From JBDHWG01 sp046328525 (GTDB lineage Bacteria > Chloroflexota > Anaerolineae > Epilineales > JAHCIE01): a stretch of DNA of 64,000 bases. The first letter of the stretch is position 1. Every line of letters starts with the position of its first letter. This document shows, in pieces, positions 34,019 to 46,914 of the stretch. Location of the stretch: NCBI GenBank assembly GCA_046328525.1, contig JAXLWK010000007.1, positions 124,001 through 188,000 on the forward strand, in the 5' to 3' direction. Made by a program: the position numbers and the translations under genes. Under the pieces are notes generated by a model. That model had not been told where the DNA came from, did not search any database, and saw only the letters and a list, made by a program, of their open reading frames with translations.

Positions 34019-34028
34019 CGTCGTGCTC

Positions 34029-37622
<3,594 letters not shown>

Positions 37623-37896
37623 TCCTTCCTCCAAGAGAGTTCATCTCGCCATACGGGGTAGTATAAGGCGAAAACCGGCCAGTGGGGTGAATATCGCACC
37701 ACCTGTCATGAAGGGTTCGTTACCTGACTGTCGAGTGCGTCGCGGCGCTCAGAAAAGCGGAAAGGCCGCGGCCTATCCGTCGCCCAGGTGGACGGGGATA
37801 GGCGCGAGCCGGGTGGATAGCGCTGTTCGCCGCAGCAGCGCGGCGTCGTGTCGCTTCACGAGGCTCGTGGTACGGCCTTTCTTGCCTTGAGTTGCT

Positions 37897-38841
37897 TTAG
37901 TATCGAACACGATGCGGCGCGGGCCGAACGACCTCGACCGAGCAGCCGGCGCGGGCGGCGACGGCGGTGGAGACACTGCCCAGGACAAGGTAGCCCAGGC
38001 GCGTCAGCCCGCTCGCGCCGACGAAGATGCAGTCGGCGTTCCAGCGGGCGGCCTCGGTCACGAGGATTTCGCGCGGGTCGCCGTCGCGCACCGCCTGGGA
38101 GACGCCCAGACCGGCGCGGCGCAGATCACCCGCCGCCCCATCCACCACGTCGTGAATCCAGTGGTGGGTCGTCTCGTCGCTCTCGTGGACCCAGCCCGCC
38201 GACGGTGGCACGAAGGGAGCCATTGCGATGGAGACCCGGGAGTCAGCCGACGCGACGATGCGCACTTCGCTCCCGTCGGGCCAGCGGCGCTCGGCGATGA
38301 TGCGCAGCGCCTCATCCGCGCCTGGCGAGCCGTCCACGCCCAGGACGATGCGCACTGGGGCCGTCGGGTCGGTGGCGTTGGGCCGCGCGATGCGAACCGA
38401 GCAATGAACCTCGGTCAGCACCTTCTGGACGACCGTGCCGAGGATGAACTGGCTCAGCGCCGTCTGGCCGTGGGAGCCGAGGACGACCAGGTCGGCCTTC
38501 CAGTCCTCGACCTTCTTGATGATCGCCCACGCCGGCGCTTCGGCGACGCTCTCGGCCTCGACCTTCCACGTCGGGAAAAGCTCGCACACGCGGCAGGCGG
38601 CTTCGGTGGAGAGGTTGCGGGCTTCTTCGACAGCTTCGAGCGCCTGCACGCGCGCCATCTTCAGGGCCACCGGCAAATCTTCGGGCAGCTCCGCGCCCGG
38701 CTCCATGTCGGTCGGCGGCATCCAGACGTCGGCTACCGAGAGAACGACGGCCTCGACGTTCTCGGGCAGGCCCGCCCGCAGCAAATCAAGAATCGCCGCA
38801 TCTGAGGAACTCGACCCATCATACGGTATCAGCACTCTCAT
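37897..38841 (-). CDS. Universal stress protein with two Usp domains
   Basis: A 314-residue tandem UspA. The first domain begins VLIPYDGSSSSDAAI and ends VVLGSHGQTALSQFILGTVVQKVLTEVHCSVRI. The second begins IVLGVDGSPGADEAL and ends IFVGASGLTRLGYLVLGSVSTAVAARAGCSVEVV. Both contain glycine-rich ATP-binding motifs. Start at the ATG with GAGGAG upstream; a longer frame to 38889 has no support. It lies between nifJ and the baeRF-type gene on the same strand, fitting a stress or dormancy cluster. Confidence 0.92.
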   Translation of the reverse strand: MRVLIPYDGSSSSDAAILDLLRAGLPENVEAVVLSVADVWMPPTDMEPGAELPEDLPVALKMARVQALEAVEEARNLSTEAACRVCELFPTWKVEAESVAEAPAWAIIKKVEDWKADLVVLGSHGQTALSQFILGTVVQKVLTEVHCSVRIARPNATDPTAPVRIVLGVDGSPGADEALRIIAERRWPDGSEVRIVASADSRVSIAMAPFVPPSAGWVHESDETTHHWIHDVVDGAAGDLRRAGLGVSQAVRDGDPREILVTEAARWNADCIFVGASGLTRLGYLVLGSVSTAVAARAGCSVEVVRPAPHRVRY

Positions 38842-39002
38842 TCGCAAACTCCTCTCACGCGCGGCCCTGGCTGTTTGGTCGCAAAGCACAACGATAGGCA
38901 GAGCCAGCCGGCCGTCGTCTCTCAGTATACGGCAGTTTGCGGCTCTTGTGGGTGAAGGTAGGACAACCCCTCATGAAGGCATCATGACCTTTCAAGGAAT
39001 GG

Positions 39003-39034
39003 GGGTAGAGCCGCGCCATGGCGCGGCTCTACCC
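39003..39034. terminator. Perfect 32-bp palindrome after the baeRF-type gene
   Basis: GGGTAGAGCCGCGCC followed by the middle AT and its exact complement, 32 bases with no unpaired loop beyond the turn. It begins 7 bases after the stop of the gene at 39041 (minus strand). Probable terminator; no U-tract. Confidence 0.65.
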
Positions 39035-39040
39035 TATGAC

Positions 39041-40228
39041 CTAATACCGCAGGATGGCCGCCAGCGGCGTCGTGTCCGGCATCGCCTCCGCCGGTACGAC
39101 GTAGACCGACGCGCCGTTGAGGTAGGCCGCCAGCGCCGCCGCGTCGAGCAGGTCCTCATCGCCGGCCACCGCCGCCTCGTGAATCGTCACCGCCCCTGTC
39201 GCGGGCGCGACGAAGCCCGGCTGCACAGCGTCGCGGCTCACGAACAGGGCCTCAACGCGGCCGCGCGCCGCCGCCGGCACAACCTCCGCGACGGCGTTGG
39301 CGGTGCGGCCCGTGCCGGCGAGCGCCTGATAGCGCTCGGCGTCGGCCTGGCGCTCGCGGTCGAACAGCGGCGCGACAATGGGCCAAACGCGGGCGTGGAG
39401 GTCGGCCGGTGCGGCTCGCTCCGGATTGCCCGCGATGCCGTCGTCGGCCAGGTAGGCGTAGCTGTTGGCCTCGCGGTAGATGGGGAACAGGTAGTCTACG
39501 CCGGCGAGCAGCAGGGGCGCCGTCCCGTCGCCGATGGCCGCCACGATCCCCTTATTCAGCTGCTGGAAGAACGCGAGGGCCTCGTCCTTCAGGATGTCGC
39601 TCTTGATGCCGCGACCGTAGGAGATGGCGTCGCCGCCCCCGCTCGGCGCGACGGAGAAGGACAGATGCTCCTTGCCTAGCTCGCTGTAGCGCAAGGCCTC
39701 GTCCAGGCTCGTGGGCGTGTCGGCCAGCTCGACCTCGGCCAGCGTCTCGCGGTTGCCGCGATACAGGCGCGTCTGATTGAGGCTGAGCGCCAGGACGTAG
39801 AACTGCGGCGGCGGGGTCAGCAGGGGCAGGAGCGGGCGGATTGCGAATCGAGGCCCCACGACGACGCGCTCCGGTAGGGGCGCGCCGACGCGGTAGACGT
39901 AGGCCAGCGCCGAGGACAGGAACACGGCCAGGCCGTCGCGCTGCTTCAGCCAGAAATGGCTGTCGGCGACGAGACGCTGGGCCGGCGCCAGGAAGGCCGC
40001 CGCGTCGGGCGCGCGCACCCCAGCCGCTACCAGCATTTCGTTCGCCTGCGTCAGCAGGTTGCGGTAGCGGATGGGGTTCTGCTCGGTCGCAGCGCCGGAC
40101 GAATACGTCGGTATGAACAGCGAAACATGCCAGCCCTCCTCTCTCTGCGTCAGCCGCTTCAGGTCGGCCCTGAGCTGCGTCACGTCACGTTCCTGCAGGC
40201 GAGGGGGGGCTGTCTTCTGAGTCAACAT
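39041..40228 (-). CDS. baeRF-type (bacterial archaeo-eukaryotic release factor-like) protein, possible ribosome hibernation factor
   Basis: A 395-residue protein with the layout of bacterial aeRF1-like families 3/7. It shows WHVSLFIPTYSSGAATEQNPIRYRNLLTQANEML at the N-terminus, then FWLKQRDGLAVFLSSA, PQFYVLALSLNQTRLYRGN, and a C-terminal eL30/pelota-like half with PLLLAGVDYLFPIYREANSYA and GDEDLLDAAALAAYL. Relatives of this family include the hibernation factor Balon and are found with stress genes. It sits upstream of a tandem universal stress gene. No catalytic GGQ loop was found, so peptide release is unlikely. Function is inferred from family and context. Confidence 0.7.
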   Translation of the reverse strand: MLTQKTAPPRLQERDVTQLRADLKRLTQREEGWHVSLFIPTYSSGAATEQNPIRYRNLLTQANEMLVAAGVRAPDAAAFLAPAQRLVADSHFWLKQRDGLAVFLSSALAYVYRVGAPLPERVVVGPRFAIRPLLPLLTPPPQFYVLALSLNQTRLYRGNRETLAEVELADTPTSLDEALRYSELGKEHLSFSVAPSGGGDAISYGRGIKSDILKDEALAFFQQLNKGIVAAIGDGTAPLLLAGVDYLFPIYREANSYAYLADDGIAGNPERAAPADLHARVWPIVAPLFDRERQADAERYQALAGTGRTANAVAEVVPAAARGRVEALFVSRDAVQPGFVAPATGAVTIHEAAVAGDEDLLDAAALAAYLNGASVYVVPAEAMPDTTPLAAILRY

Positions 40229-40267
40229 GTCGCATCCTCCGATTCGTCAGTGCTTTGAATGTCCTGA

Positions 40268-41536
40268 TTACGGGTAAATGCCGCGGATCATTGTGGCGCG
40301 GGCGACCCTGTCAATTGCGCGAATATAGGCCGCCATGCGCATGTCCACGTTCTTCTGCCGCGAGACGGCGAGCACCTCGCGGAAGCTGCGCACCATGATG
40401 TCCTGGAGCCGTTTGTTGATTTCGTCCTCGTTCCAGAAGAAATACTGGAGGTCCTGCACCCACTCGAAATACGACACCGTCACGCCGCCCGCGTTGCACA
40501 GCACGTCCGGGATGACGAACACGCCGCGGTCGCGCAGGATGTCGTCGGCCTCCGGCGTCGTCGGCCCGTTCGCGCCCTCGGCGACGATCTTCGCCTCGAT
40601 GTGGGGCGCGTTCAGCGCCGTGATCTGGCCCTCCAGCGCCGCCGGCACGAGCACGTCGCACGGCAGCTCCAGCAACTCGGCGTTCGTGACGCCATCGGCG
40701 CTAGGGAAGGCGACGACCGAGCCGGTCGCTTTGACGTGCGCGTCCAGCGCCGCCATGTCCAGGCCGTTGGGGTTGTAGATGCCACCGCGCACGTCGCTCA
40801 CGGCGACGATCCTCGCGCCGGTCTCGGCCAGTAGCCGCGCCGACGCCGCGCCGACGTTGCCGAACCCCTGCACGACCATCGTCGCGTCGCGGATCGGGAT
40901 CTCCATCACCTGGAGGGCTTCGAGGGTGGTATACATGACACCGCGGCCGGTCGCGTCGGAGCGCCCGACCGAGCCGCCGATCTCGACGGGCTTGCCGGTG
41001 ACGACGGCCGGGGCCGTGTAGCCCTTGTGCATGGAGTAGGTGTCCATCATCCACGCCATGATCTGGGCATTGGTGTTGACGTCGGGCGCGGGAATGTCGC
41101 CCTCCGGACTCATCAGGATGCTGATCTCTGTGGCGTAGCGGCGGGTTAACTTCTCCAGCTCTGTCCTGGACAGCTCGCTCGGCTCGACGACAACGCCGCC
41201 CTTCGCGCCGCCAAACGGCAGGCCGACGGTGGCGCACTTCCAGGTCATCCACATGGCGAGGGCGCGCACCTCATCCAGCGTGACATCCGGGTGGTAGCGG
41301 ATGCCGCCCTTGCTCGGCCCCAGGACGGTGTTGTGATGCACCCGATAGCCGTTGAAGATGCGTACCGAGCCGTTGTCCATCTGCACGGGGAAGTTGACCG
41401 TCAGCTCGCGCTTGGTGTTGCGCAGCATCTCGCGCACGCCGGACTTGAGGTCCAGGAACGCGACGGCGCGGTCGAACTGCTCCCGGGCGACATCCCAGGG
41501 GTTGACCTTCTTTTCCAAAACCGTATCTCGAAGCAT
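40268..41536 (-). CDS. gdhA: Glutamate dehydrogenase (Glu/Leu/Phe/Val dehydrogenase family)
   Basis: A 422-residue hexameric-type glutamate dehydrogenase that interconverts glutamate with 2-oxoglutarate and ammonia. PSKGGIRYHPDVTLDEVRALAMWMTWKCATVGLPFGGAKGGV is the active site with catalytic lysine, APDVNTNAQIMAWMMDTY the substrate loop and VQGFGNVGAASARLL the dinucleotide motif. It matches the short bacterial/archaeal form. AAGGAGG stands before the ATG at 41536; the frame open to 41620 is rejected. With alanine dehydrogenase and PFOR it would support amino-acid use. Confidence 0.96.
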   Translation of the reverse strand: MLRDTVLEKKVNPWDVAREQFDRAVAFLDLKSGVREMLRNTKRELTVNFPVQMDNGSVRIFNGYRVHHNTVLGPSKGGIRYHPDVTLDEVRALAMWMTWKCATVGLPFGGAKGGVVVEPSELSRTELEKLTRRYATEISILMSPEGDIPAPDVNTNAQIMAWMMDTYSMHKGYTAPAVVTGKPVEIGGSVGRSDATGRGVMYTTLEALQVMEIPIRDATMVVQGFGNVGAASARLLAETGARIVAVSDVRGGIYNPNGLDMAALDAHVKATGSVVAFPSADGVTNAELLELPCDVLVPAALEGQITALNAPHIEAKIVAEGANGPTTPEADDILRDRGVFVIPDVLCNAGGVTVSYFEWVQDLQYFFWNEDEINKRLQDIMVRSFREVLAVSRQKNVDMRMAAYIRAIDRVARATMIRGIYP

Positions 41537-41847
41537 GAACGTTCCTCCTTGAACGCCTCCGGCGCCGTGCCGGATAGGAATGTATTGAGAATGGGTGAAG
41601 AAACGTGGGGGATTCACCACGAAGGTGGCGAGTGTAGGTGGAGTACCATAGTGTTGCGGTCCATAGTCTCGTCCGCCATTGGACGTGGCCCCTGCGCCCC
41701 TGCGTCATGGCAGAGGTGGCCTATTCTTACCTCAATTCTAGCCCGAAACGCGGCGCGCGGCGTGGAGAGAGCGCAACCAGGCATGAAGGTGTCTGCACGA
41801 ACTCTCCTTCTGAAGGGGAGTATAATGGAAGAGAACAGGCTTATTTG
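41537..41847. other. Non-coding stretch before the SBBP operon
   Basis: Divergent gap between gdhA and the SBBP operon. It contains no convincing gene; small frames here lack ribosome sites. A CTCCTTCTGAAGGGGAG hairpin at 41804-41820 and a TATAAT at 41821 without a matching -35 are the only features. Confidence 0.5.
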
Positions 41848-41861
41848 TTAGGGGAGCCTAA
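41848..41861. promoter_or_regulatory. DtxR-like operator, upstream box
   Basis: TTAGG-GGAG-CCTAA, an inverted pentamer with a 4-base spacer, the layout of DtxR/IdeR/MntR-family binding sites. It lies 8 bases before the -35 element. Confidence 0.6.
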
Positions 41862-41869
41862 CTTCAGGC

Positions 41870-41898
41870 TTGACATCCTGCCCCTTATGGTGTATAAT
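41870..41898 (+). promoter_or_regulatory. Perfect sigma-70-type promoter of the SBBP/ABC operon
   Basis: TTGACA (41870-41875), 17 bases, TATAAT (41893-41898): 12/12 consensus. It starts 44 bases before the SBBP gene and is flanked by two DtxR-like boxes. Confidence 0.9.
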
Positions 41899-41915
41899 TT
41901 AGGCTTGCCTAAATT
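41896..41915. promoter_or_regulatory. DtxR-like operator, downstream box
   Basis: AATTTAGGC, TT, GCCTAAATT: a perfect 9-bp inverted repeat containing TTAGG-CTTG-CCTAA. It overlaps the last bases of the -10 and the start site, so a bound repressor would block transcription. Its centre is 51 bp from that of the upstream box, about five helical turns. Confidence 0.75.
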
Positions 41916-41941
41916 ATGGTCTCGCGTGCGAGGCAAAGGCG

Positions 41942-44680
41942 ATGATTGTCACGAATCTCCCGCGTCATGAGACACGCACTCTTCTGACCGTCTTGGGCAT
42001 CATTATTGGCGTCGCTGCCGTTTCTCTCGTGCGGCTTCCTCCTGTTCGATCCGCGACCGTCTCTCAGACATCCCTTGCGCGCTTGCCCCTCTACTTTGTC
42101 GAGAACCACGGTCAGATCGATCCGCGCGTTGTACTGTACGTGCAAGGGCGTGACAAGAGCGTGTATTTCACCGACAATGGGGTGACTTTTGTGCTGACAG
42201 ACGCGGGGGCGATGACCGAGCAACAAGCGAACGCTCCTGGTGCAAGAAGCGCTCGGGACAGTCAGCCGGGTGAGACATATACCCTCAAGCTCAACTTCGT
42301 TGGCGCCAGTGCGGTTGAGCCGGTGGGCCGGGATCGCACTGAGGCAGTGGTGAGCTACTTCAGAGGGAATATCTCTGAGTGGAAGATGGCTTTGCCGACC
42401 TATAGCGAAGTCGTCTATGAGAACCTGTGGCCTGGCATCAGTCTCAGTTACCGCGGCACGCAGGACCGTCTAAAATACACGTTCGTGGTACAACCTGGAG
42501 CAGACCCGTCGCAGATTCGGCTGGCGTATCATGGCGCGACGCGCCTTGCGGTGAACCATGCGGGCGAACTGGACGTAGAAACGCCGGCTGGGGGGTTCCG
42601 CGATGATGTGCCGGTCGCGTACCAGCAGATCGAAGGGCGACGAGTAGCGGTAGACGTGGGCTATGCGCTGTCGGGGCCAGGGCTCGTGCCTGCTCCGATG
42701 GAATATGGTTTTGGGTTGGGTGCGTACAACCCGGGCTATCCCCTGGTCATTGACCCGTCGGTGTTCGTTTACGCCGGCTTCATCGGCGGCCGCTCTGGGG
42801 CGAATGGGAACGCGATCGCTGTAGACCGGGTCGGTAATGCCTATATCACAGGCTCCACGCCTTGCCTGGATACGACGTTTCCCGATGGCGCCGGCTTTGG
42901 CTCGTTGCCGGGATTCAATCACTCGTGCGGCTTTGCGGGCGATGCCTACGTTGTGAAGGTGAATGCCGAAGGAACCGGCCTGGTCTATGCAGGGTATATC
43001 GGCGGGAACGGCGCGGACCGCGGGAACGGCATTGCCGTGGACAATGACGGCAATGCTTATATCACGGGCTCGACGACCTCGAGTGAAGCGTCGTTCCCCG
43101 GCGGAAGCAACATCGGCTCGCTTCCCGGACCGGACCGCACCTATAATGGGCAAGGCCCGATGACCCGGGCTATTGGCGATGCTTTTGTGGTGAAGGTAAA
43201 CGCGGCAGGAACTGGCCTGGTGTACGCGGGCTACGTCGGTGGAAGCGGCGACGACGAAGGCGATGGTATCGCCGTGGACGGCGAGGGCAGCGCGTATATT
43301 GTCGGGACCACCAACTCAGCCGAGACCACTTTTCCAAACGGCCAGGGCTTCGGCTCCCTGTCTGGCGCGGATCGGACGTACAATGGTGGCTTCGACGATG
43401 CCTTCGTCGTCAAAGTGAACGCGTCGGGGACTGCGCTTGTCTATGCAACTTATATTGGTGGGATCGATGATGATCGGGGCGCCGGTATTGCTGTGGACAG
43501 CGAGGGCAACGCTTATGTGACCGGGGGCACAAGTTCCAACGAGGTCACTTTCCCAACGGGGACGGGGTTCGGGACAATACCGGGGTTGGACGAGACGTAC
43601 AACGGTGGCAGCCGGGATGCGTTCGTCGTGAAGCTCAATTGCGCCGGGACCGCCTTTGACTACGTCACTTACATCGGCGGCAACGGCGACGACCGTGGGA
43701 CAGGGATCGCGGTGGATAGAGTCGGTCATGCGTATGTGACAGGGATCGCGGGGTCAACGGAAGCGAGTTTTCCGAATGAGCACGGCTTCGGCGGGGCGCC
43801 GGGGCCTGATCAGACATTCAATGATACCAATCCATTGCCAGGCGTCAATGTTGTCTGCGATGCATTTGTGGCAAAGCTAAACGCGCAGGGTACAGCCCTT
43901 GTCTATGGTGGCTACATCGGCGGGAATCAATGTGACATGGGCTACGGCATCGCCGTAGACGGTGCGAGCAACGCCTACATTGCAGGGCAAACTTACTCAA
44001 ACCAGTTCAGCTTTCCCAACGGTAGTGGCCTCGGCACTTTGCCCGGACCCAATAGGACCTATAGCGATGGGAGTGACGCGTTCGTAGCGAAGGTCAACGC
44101 GGCAGGCACCGCGCTCGTCTATGCTGGCTACATCGGTGGAAATGCCTTCGACGTCGGTCACGGAATCGCTGTGGACACGCTAGGGAATGCCTACGTGGTC
44201 GGAGAGACGCGGTCAACCGAGGCTACGTTTCCCACCGGCTCTGGCTTCAGTTGGTTGCCCGGGTTTGACCGCACAGCGAATGGTGATATTGATGCTTTCG
44301 TCGTGAAGATCAGCGCATTTCCCGATACAATCGCCGCTTCCCCTACACCTACCGCCACAGCGTCGGCGATCGCTATATCCACTTTAACTTGGACAGCGAC
44401 GCCGACACCCAGCCTGACTATCTCGCCCACCGCGTCAGCGCTTGCCAGTGCTACGGCTACGCCGACGTTCACTGCCACACCGACGGCAACCGACGCACCG
44501 ATTGTCACGCCCTCGTTGACCCCGATCCTCACTCCGACTATGACTGAGACACCACCACCAGCCGCGACCCTCACTGCCACGGCTACGCCGACGGTTGCAC
44601 CTACGTCGTCTCCGGAGACATACAGTGTTGCGCTGCCTCTCATTGTCGTGGAGGACGTTGTTGAGGCTGCCAGACCATGA
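41942..44680 (+). CDS. SBBP seven-blade beta-propeller surface protein
   Basis: A 912-residue exported protein. Residues 1-30 (TRTLLTVLGIIIGVAAVSLV) form a hydrophobic signal-anchor resembling the start of the permease encoded next. Residues ~45-270 form the N-terminal DUF7948-type domain (LPLYFVENHGQID, TFVLTD), then seven SBBP repeats (each Y-G/A-x-Y-I-G-G ... GIAVD..GNAY-I/V-x-G-x-T, residues ~275-795). A Thr/Pro/Ala stalk follows, with a short hydrophobic tail (VALPLIVV). Seven repeats suggest one closed propeller. Its stop overlaps the permease start (ATGA). It may act on the outside with the ABC transporter; whether the anchor is cut is unknown. Confidence 0.88.
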   Translation: MIVTNLPRHETRTLLTVLGIIIGVAAVSLVRLPPVRSATVSQTSLARLPLYFVENHGQIDPRVVLYVQGRDKSVYFTDNGVTFVLTDAGAMTEQQANAPGARSARDSQPGETYTLKLNFVGASAVEPVGRDRTEAVVSYFRGNISEWKMALPTYSEVVYENLWPGISLSYRGTQDRLKYTFVVQPGADPSQIRLAYHGATRLAVNHAGELDVETPAGGFRDDVPVAYQQIEGRRVAVDVGYALSGPGLVPAPMEYGFGLGAYNPGYPLVIDPSVFVYAGFIGGRSGANGNAIAVDRVGNAYITGSTPCLDTTFPDGAGFGSLPGFNHSCGFAGDAYVVKVNAEGTGLVYAGYIGGNGADRGNGIAVDNDGNAYITGSTTSSEASFPGGSNIGSLPGPDRTYNGQGPMTRAIGDAFVVKVNAAGTGLVYAGYVGGSGDDEGDGIAVDGEGSAYIVGTTNSAETTFPNGQGFGSLSGADRTYNGGFDDAFVVKVNASGTALVYATYIGGIDDDRGAGIAVDSEGNAYVTGGTSSNEVTFPTGTGFGTIPGLDETYNGGSRDAFVVKLNCAGTAFDYVTYIGGNGDDRGTGIAVDRVGHAYVTGIAGSTEASFPNEHGFGGAPGPDQTFNDTNPLPGVNVVCDAFVAKLNAQGTALVYGGYIGGNQCDMGYGIAVDGASNAYIAGQTYSNQFSFPNGSGLGTLPGPNRTYSDGSDAFVAKVNAAGTALVYAGYIGGNAFDVGHGIAVDTLGNAYVVGETRSTEATFPTGSGFSWLPGFDRTANGDIDAFVVKISAFPDTIAASPTPTATASAIAISTLTWTATPTPSLTISPTASALASATATPTFTATPTATDAPIVTPSLTPILTPTMTETPPPAATLTATATPTVAPTSSPETYSVALPLIVVEDVVEAARP

Positions 44681-46914
44681 TCCTCAAGAACTTGTGGCGT
44701 CGAAAGACACGCACGCTGCTGACCATCCTGGGCATCGCCATCGGCGTCGCCGCCGTTCTGGCGCTCTCGGCGTTCGGCGAAGGGATGGCAAGCGGCCTGG
44801 AAAGTATGATGTCGCCGACGAAGGCGGACTTCATGGTGGCCCAAAAAGACGTCATGATGGCAATGCTCAGCGTGGTGGATGAGGAAATCGGCGATGAGAT
44901 TGCTGCGCTGCCGGGGGTTGACGCTGTCGCGGGTTCTATTATCGCCATGGTTCAGATGACCGACGCGCCTTACTTCCTCGTCGCGGGCGAGGACTCCAAG
45001 GGCTTCCTCATTCCTCACTATAAGCTGGTGACCGGCGAGCCGCTGAGCGGTCGGCGGCAGATCATGCTCGGCAAGGTCGCCGCCAAGAACTTCAACAAGG
45101 ACGTCGGCTCGACGTTCAAGATCAACGACGCGACCTACCGCGTCGTGGGTATCTTCGAGACCGGCGTGAGCTTCGAGGATGGCGGCGCGGTCATCAGCCT
45201 GGCCGATGCCCAGCGTAGCTTCGACCGAGTCCACAAGGTGAGCTTCTACAACGTCCGCCTGAAGGACCCCCGCCGCGCCGACGAGGTGCGCAAGATCATC
45301 GAGACGCGCTGGCCGGACCTGAGTGTCACGCGCTCCGGCGAGCCAAGCCGCCAGAACGAGATTTTCGACCTCTATCGTTCCTTCGGCCTGTTCCTCGGCC
45401 TGTTCGCCGTTCTTGTTGGCGGCCTGGGGATGATGAACACCACGCTGATGAGCGTGTTCGAGCGCACGCGGGAGATTGGCCTGCTGCGGGCAGTGGGCTG
45501 GCGGCGGCGCCGTATCGTCGTCATGATCTGGGGAGAGTCTCTCGTTCTGGCCGTCGTCGGCGGCGTCTTGGGCATCGGACTGGGCATCGGGCTGACGATG
45601 CTGGCGCGGCTTTCGCCAGCCGTGGACACCATTCTGCGCGGTGTGTTCACGCCGATGATGTTTGTCGAAGCTTTTGGCATCGCCCTGCTGCTTGGAACCA
45701 TCGGCGGCCTCTACCCGGCCTGGCGGGCGTCGCAGCTTACGCCTGTGGACGCCATGCGCTACGACACAGGGGCCGGAACGGTCGTGGGCCGCGTCGCCCA
45801 AACCCTGTCACGCTTCGGGAGCGCCGCGCTGCGCAACCTCTGGCGGCGCCCGACGCGGACACTAATGACGGTGATTGGCGTCGGTATAGGGATTGGGTTC
45901 ATCGTCTCGATGAGCGCCATGACCGAGGGCATGATCAGCTCTTTCAATGTGATCACCAGCGCCGGCCAGGTGGACCTGCTGGCTGAGGAAGCTCACGCCT
46001 CTGACATCACTTTCTCCAAGATTGACGACCGGACAGCGGCTCGCATCGCCATCCAGCCCGAGGTAAGGTCCGTTTCGCGCCTCGTGTTTGCGGCGGCGGC
46101 GGCCCCGGACATGCTGTACTTCCTCGTGTTTGGCATCGACCCAGACGAGGAGTGGATCAAGCACTACAAGATTCGCGAAGGCCGCCTGATCGATCGGCCA
46201 CGCGAGATCATGCTCGGGCGCCAGGCTGCCAGCAGTCTCAAGAAGGGCGTGGGCGACTCTATGCTGCTGGGCGGGTCGAGCTATCAGATTGTCGGTATCT
46301 ACGAGAACGGGTCGAGCTACGAGGACGGCGGCGGGGCCATTGCGATCGAAGAGGCTCAACAGAAGTATGGCAAGCCGCGCCAATCAACCTTTCTCGCCAT
46401 CCAGGTCCAGGACCCCAGCCGCAGCGACGAGATCGCCAGGGAGTTGGAGGCGGAGTTTCCCGACGTCATGATCAGTCGCGCATCCCAGGCGACGGACCGT
46501 ATGCAGGACTTTGCTTCGACCTATGCCGTCCTCAACGCGCTGATTGTCCTTACGGTGATCGTCGGTGGTATCGTTATGATGAACGCGATGCTGATGAGTG
46601 TGTTCGAGCGCACCCAGGAGATCGGCGTCTTGCGCGCCCTGGGCTGGCGCCGGAGACGAGTGATGCGTATGGTGGTCATCGAGTCGCTGGCGCTGAGCTT
46701 CCTGAGCGCCCTGGCCGGTATCGGCGTTGGCGTTGCCATCGGCTACGCCTTTACGCTGATACCGGGCGTCGGCATCATGCTGACACCCGCCTACTCACTG
46801 CCGGTGTTCATGCAGGTTATCGTTCTGGCTCTGATCCTGGGTGCGCTCGGCGGGCTCTACCCGGCCTGGCGCGCCTCCAATATGCAACCCATTGAGGCGC
46901 TACGCTATGAATAA
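44677..46914 (+). CDS. MacB/FtsX-type ABC transporter permease, fused duplicate
   Basis: A 745-residue permease made of two fused MacB-like halves. Each starts with N-L-W-R-R-x-T-R-T-L-x-T-x-x-G-I/V-x-I-G (residues ~5-20 and ~385-400), has an extracellular MacB core domain (about residues 45-240 and 430-610) and three more spans ending in GGLYPAWRAS. Each half also contains MSVFERTREIGLLRAVGWRRRR or its copy. Eight spans are predicted. With the ATPase next to it, the complex would be a MacB/LolCDE-type mechanotransmission or lipoprotein/toxin exporter. The gene overlaps the SBBP gene by 4 bases and the ATPase gene by 8. Confidence 0.92.
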   Translation: MILKNLWRRKTRTLLTILGIAIGVAAVLALSAFGEGMASGLESMMSPTKADFMVAQKDVMMAMLSVVDEEIGDEIAALPGVDAVAGSIIAMVQMTDAPYFLVAGEDSKGFLIPHYKLVTGEPLSGRRQIMLGKVAAKNFNKDVGSTFKINDATYRVVGIFETGVSFEDGGAVISLADAQRSFDRVHKVSFYNVRLKDPRRADEVRKIIETRWPDLSVTRSGEPSRQNEIFDLYRSFGLFLGLFAVLVGGLGMMNTTLMSVFERTREIGLLRAVGWRRRRIVVMIWGESLVLAVVGGVLGIGLGIGLTMLARLSPAVDTILRGVFTPMMFVEAFGIALLLGTIGGLYPAWRASQLTPVDAMRYDTGAGTVVGRVAQTLSRFGSAALRNLWRRPTRTLMTVIGVGIGIGFIVSMSAMTEGMISSFNVITSAGQVDLLAEEAHASDITFSKIDDRTAARIAIQPEVRSVSRLVFAAAAAPDMLYFLVFGIDPDEEWIKHYKIREGRLIDRPREIMLGRQAASSLKKGVGDSMLLGGSSYQIVGIYENGSSYEDGGGAIAIEEAQQKYGKPRQSTFLAIQVQDPSRSDEIARELEAEFPDVMISRASQATDRMQDFASTYAVLNALIVLTVIVGGIVMMNAMLMSVFERTQEIGVLRALGWRRRRVMRMVVIESLALSFLSALAGIGVGVAIGYAFTLIPGVGIMLTPAYSLPVFMQVIVLALILGALGGLYPAWRASNMQPIEALRYE

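Noticed and set aside
41821..41826. A second TATAAT upstream of the SBBP operon
   Set aside because: The sequence 17 bases before it (CGAACT) does not resemble a -35, and the perfect promoter at 41870 is better placed.
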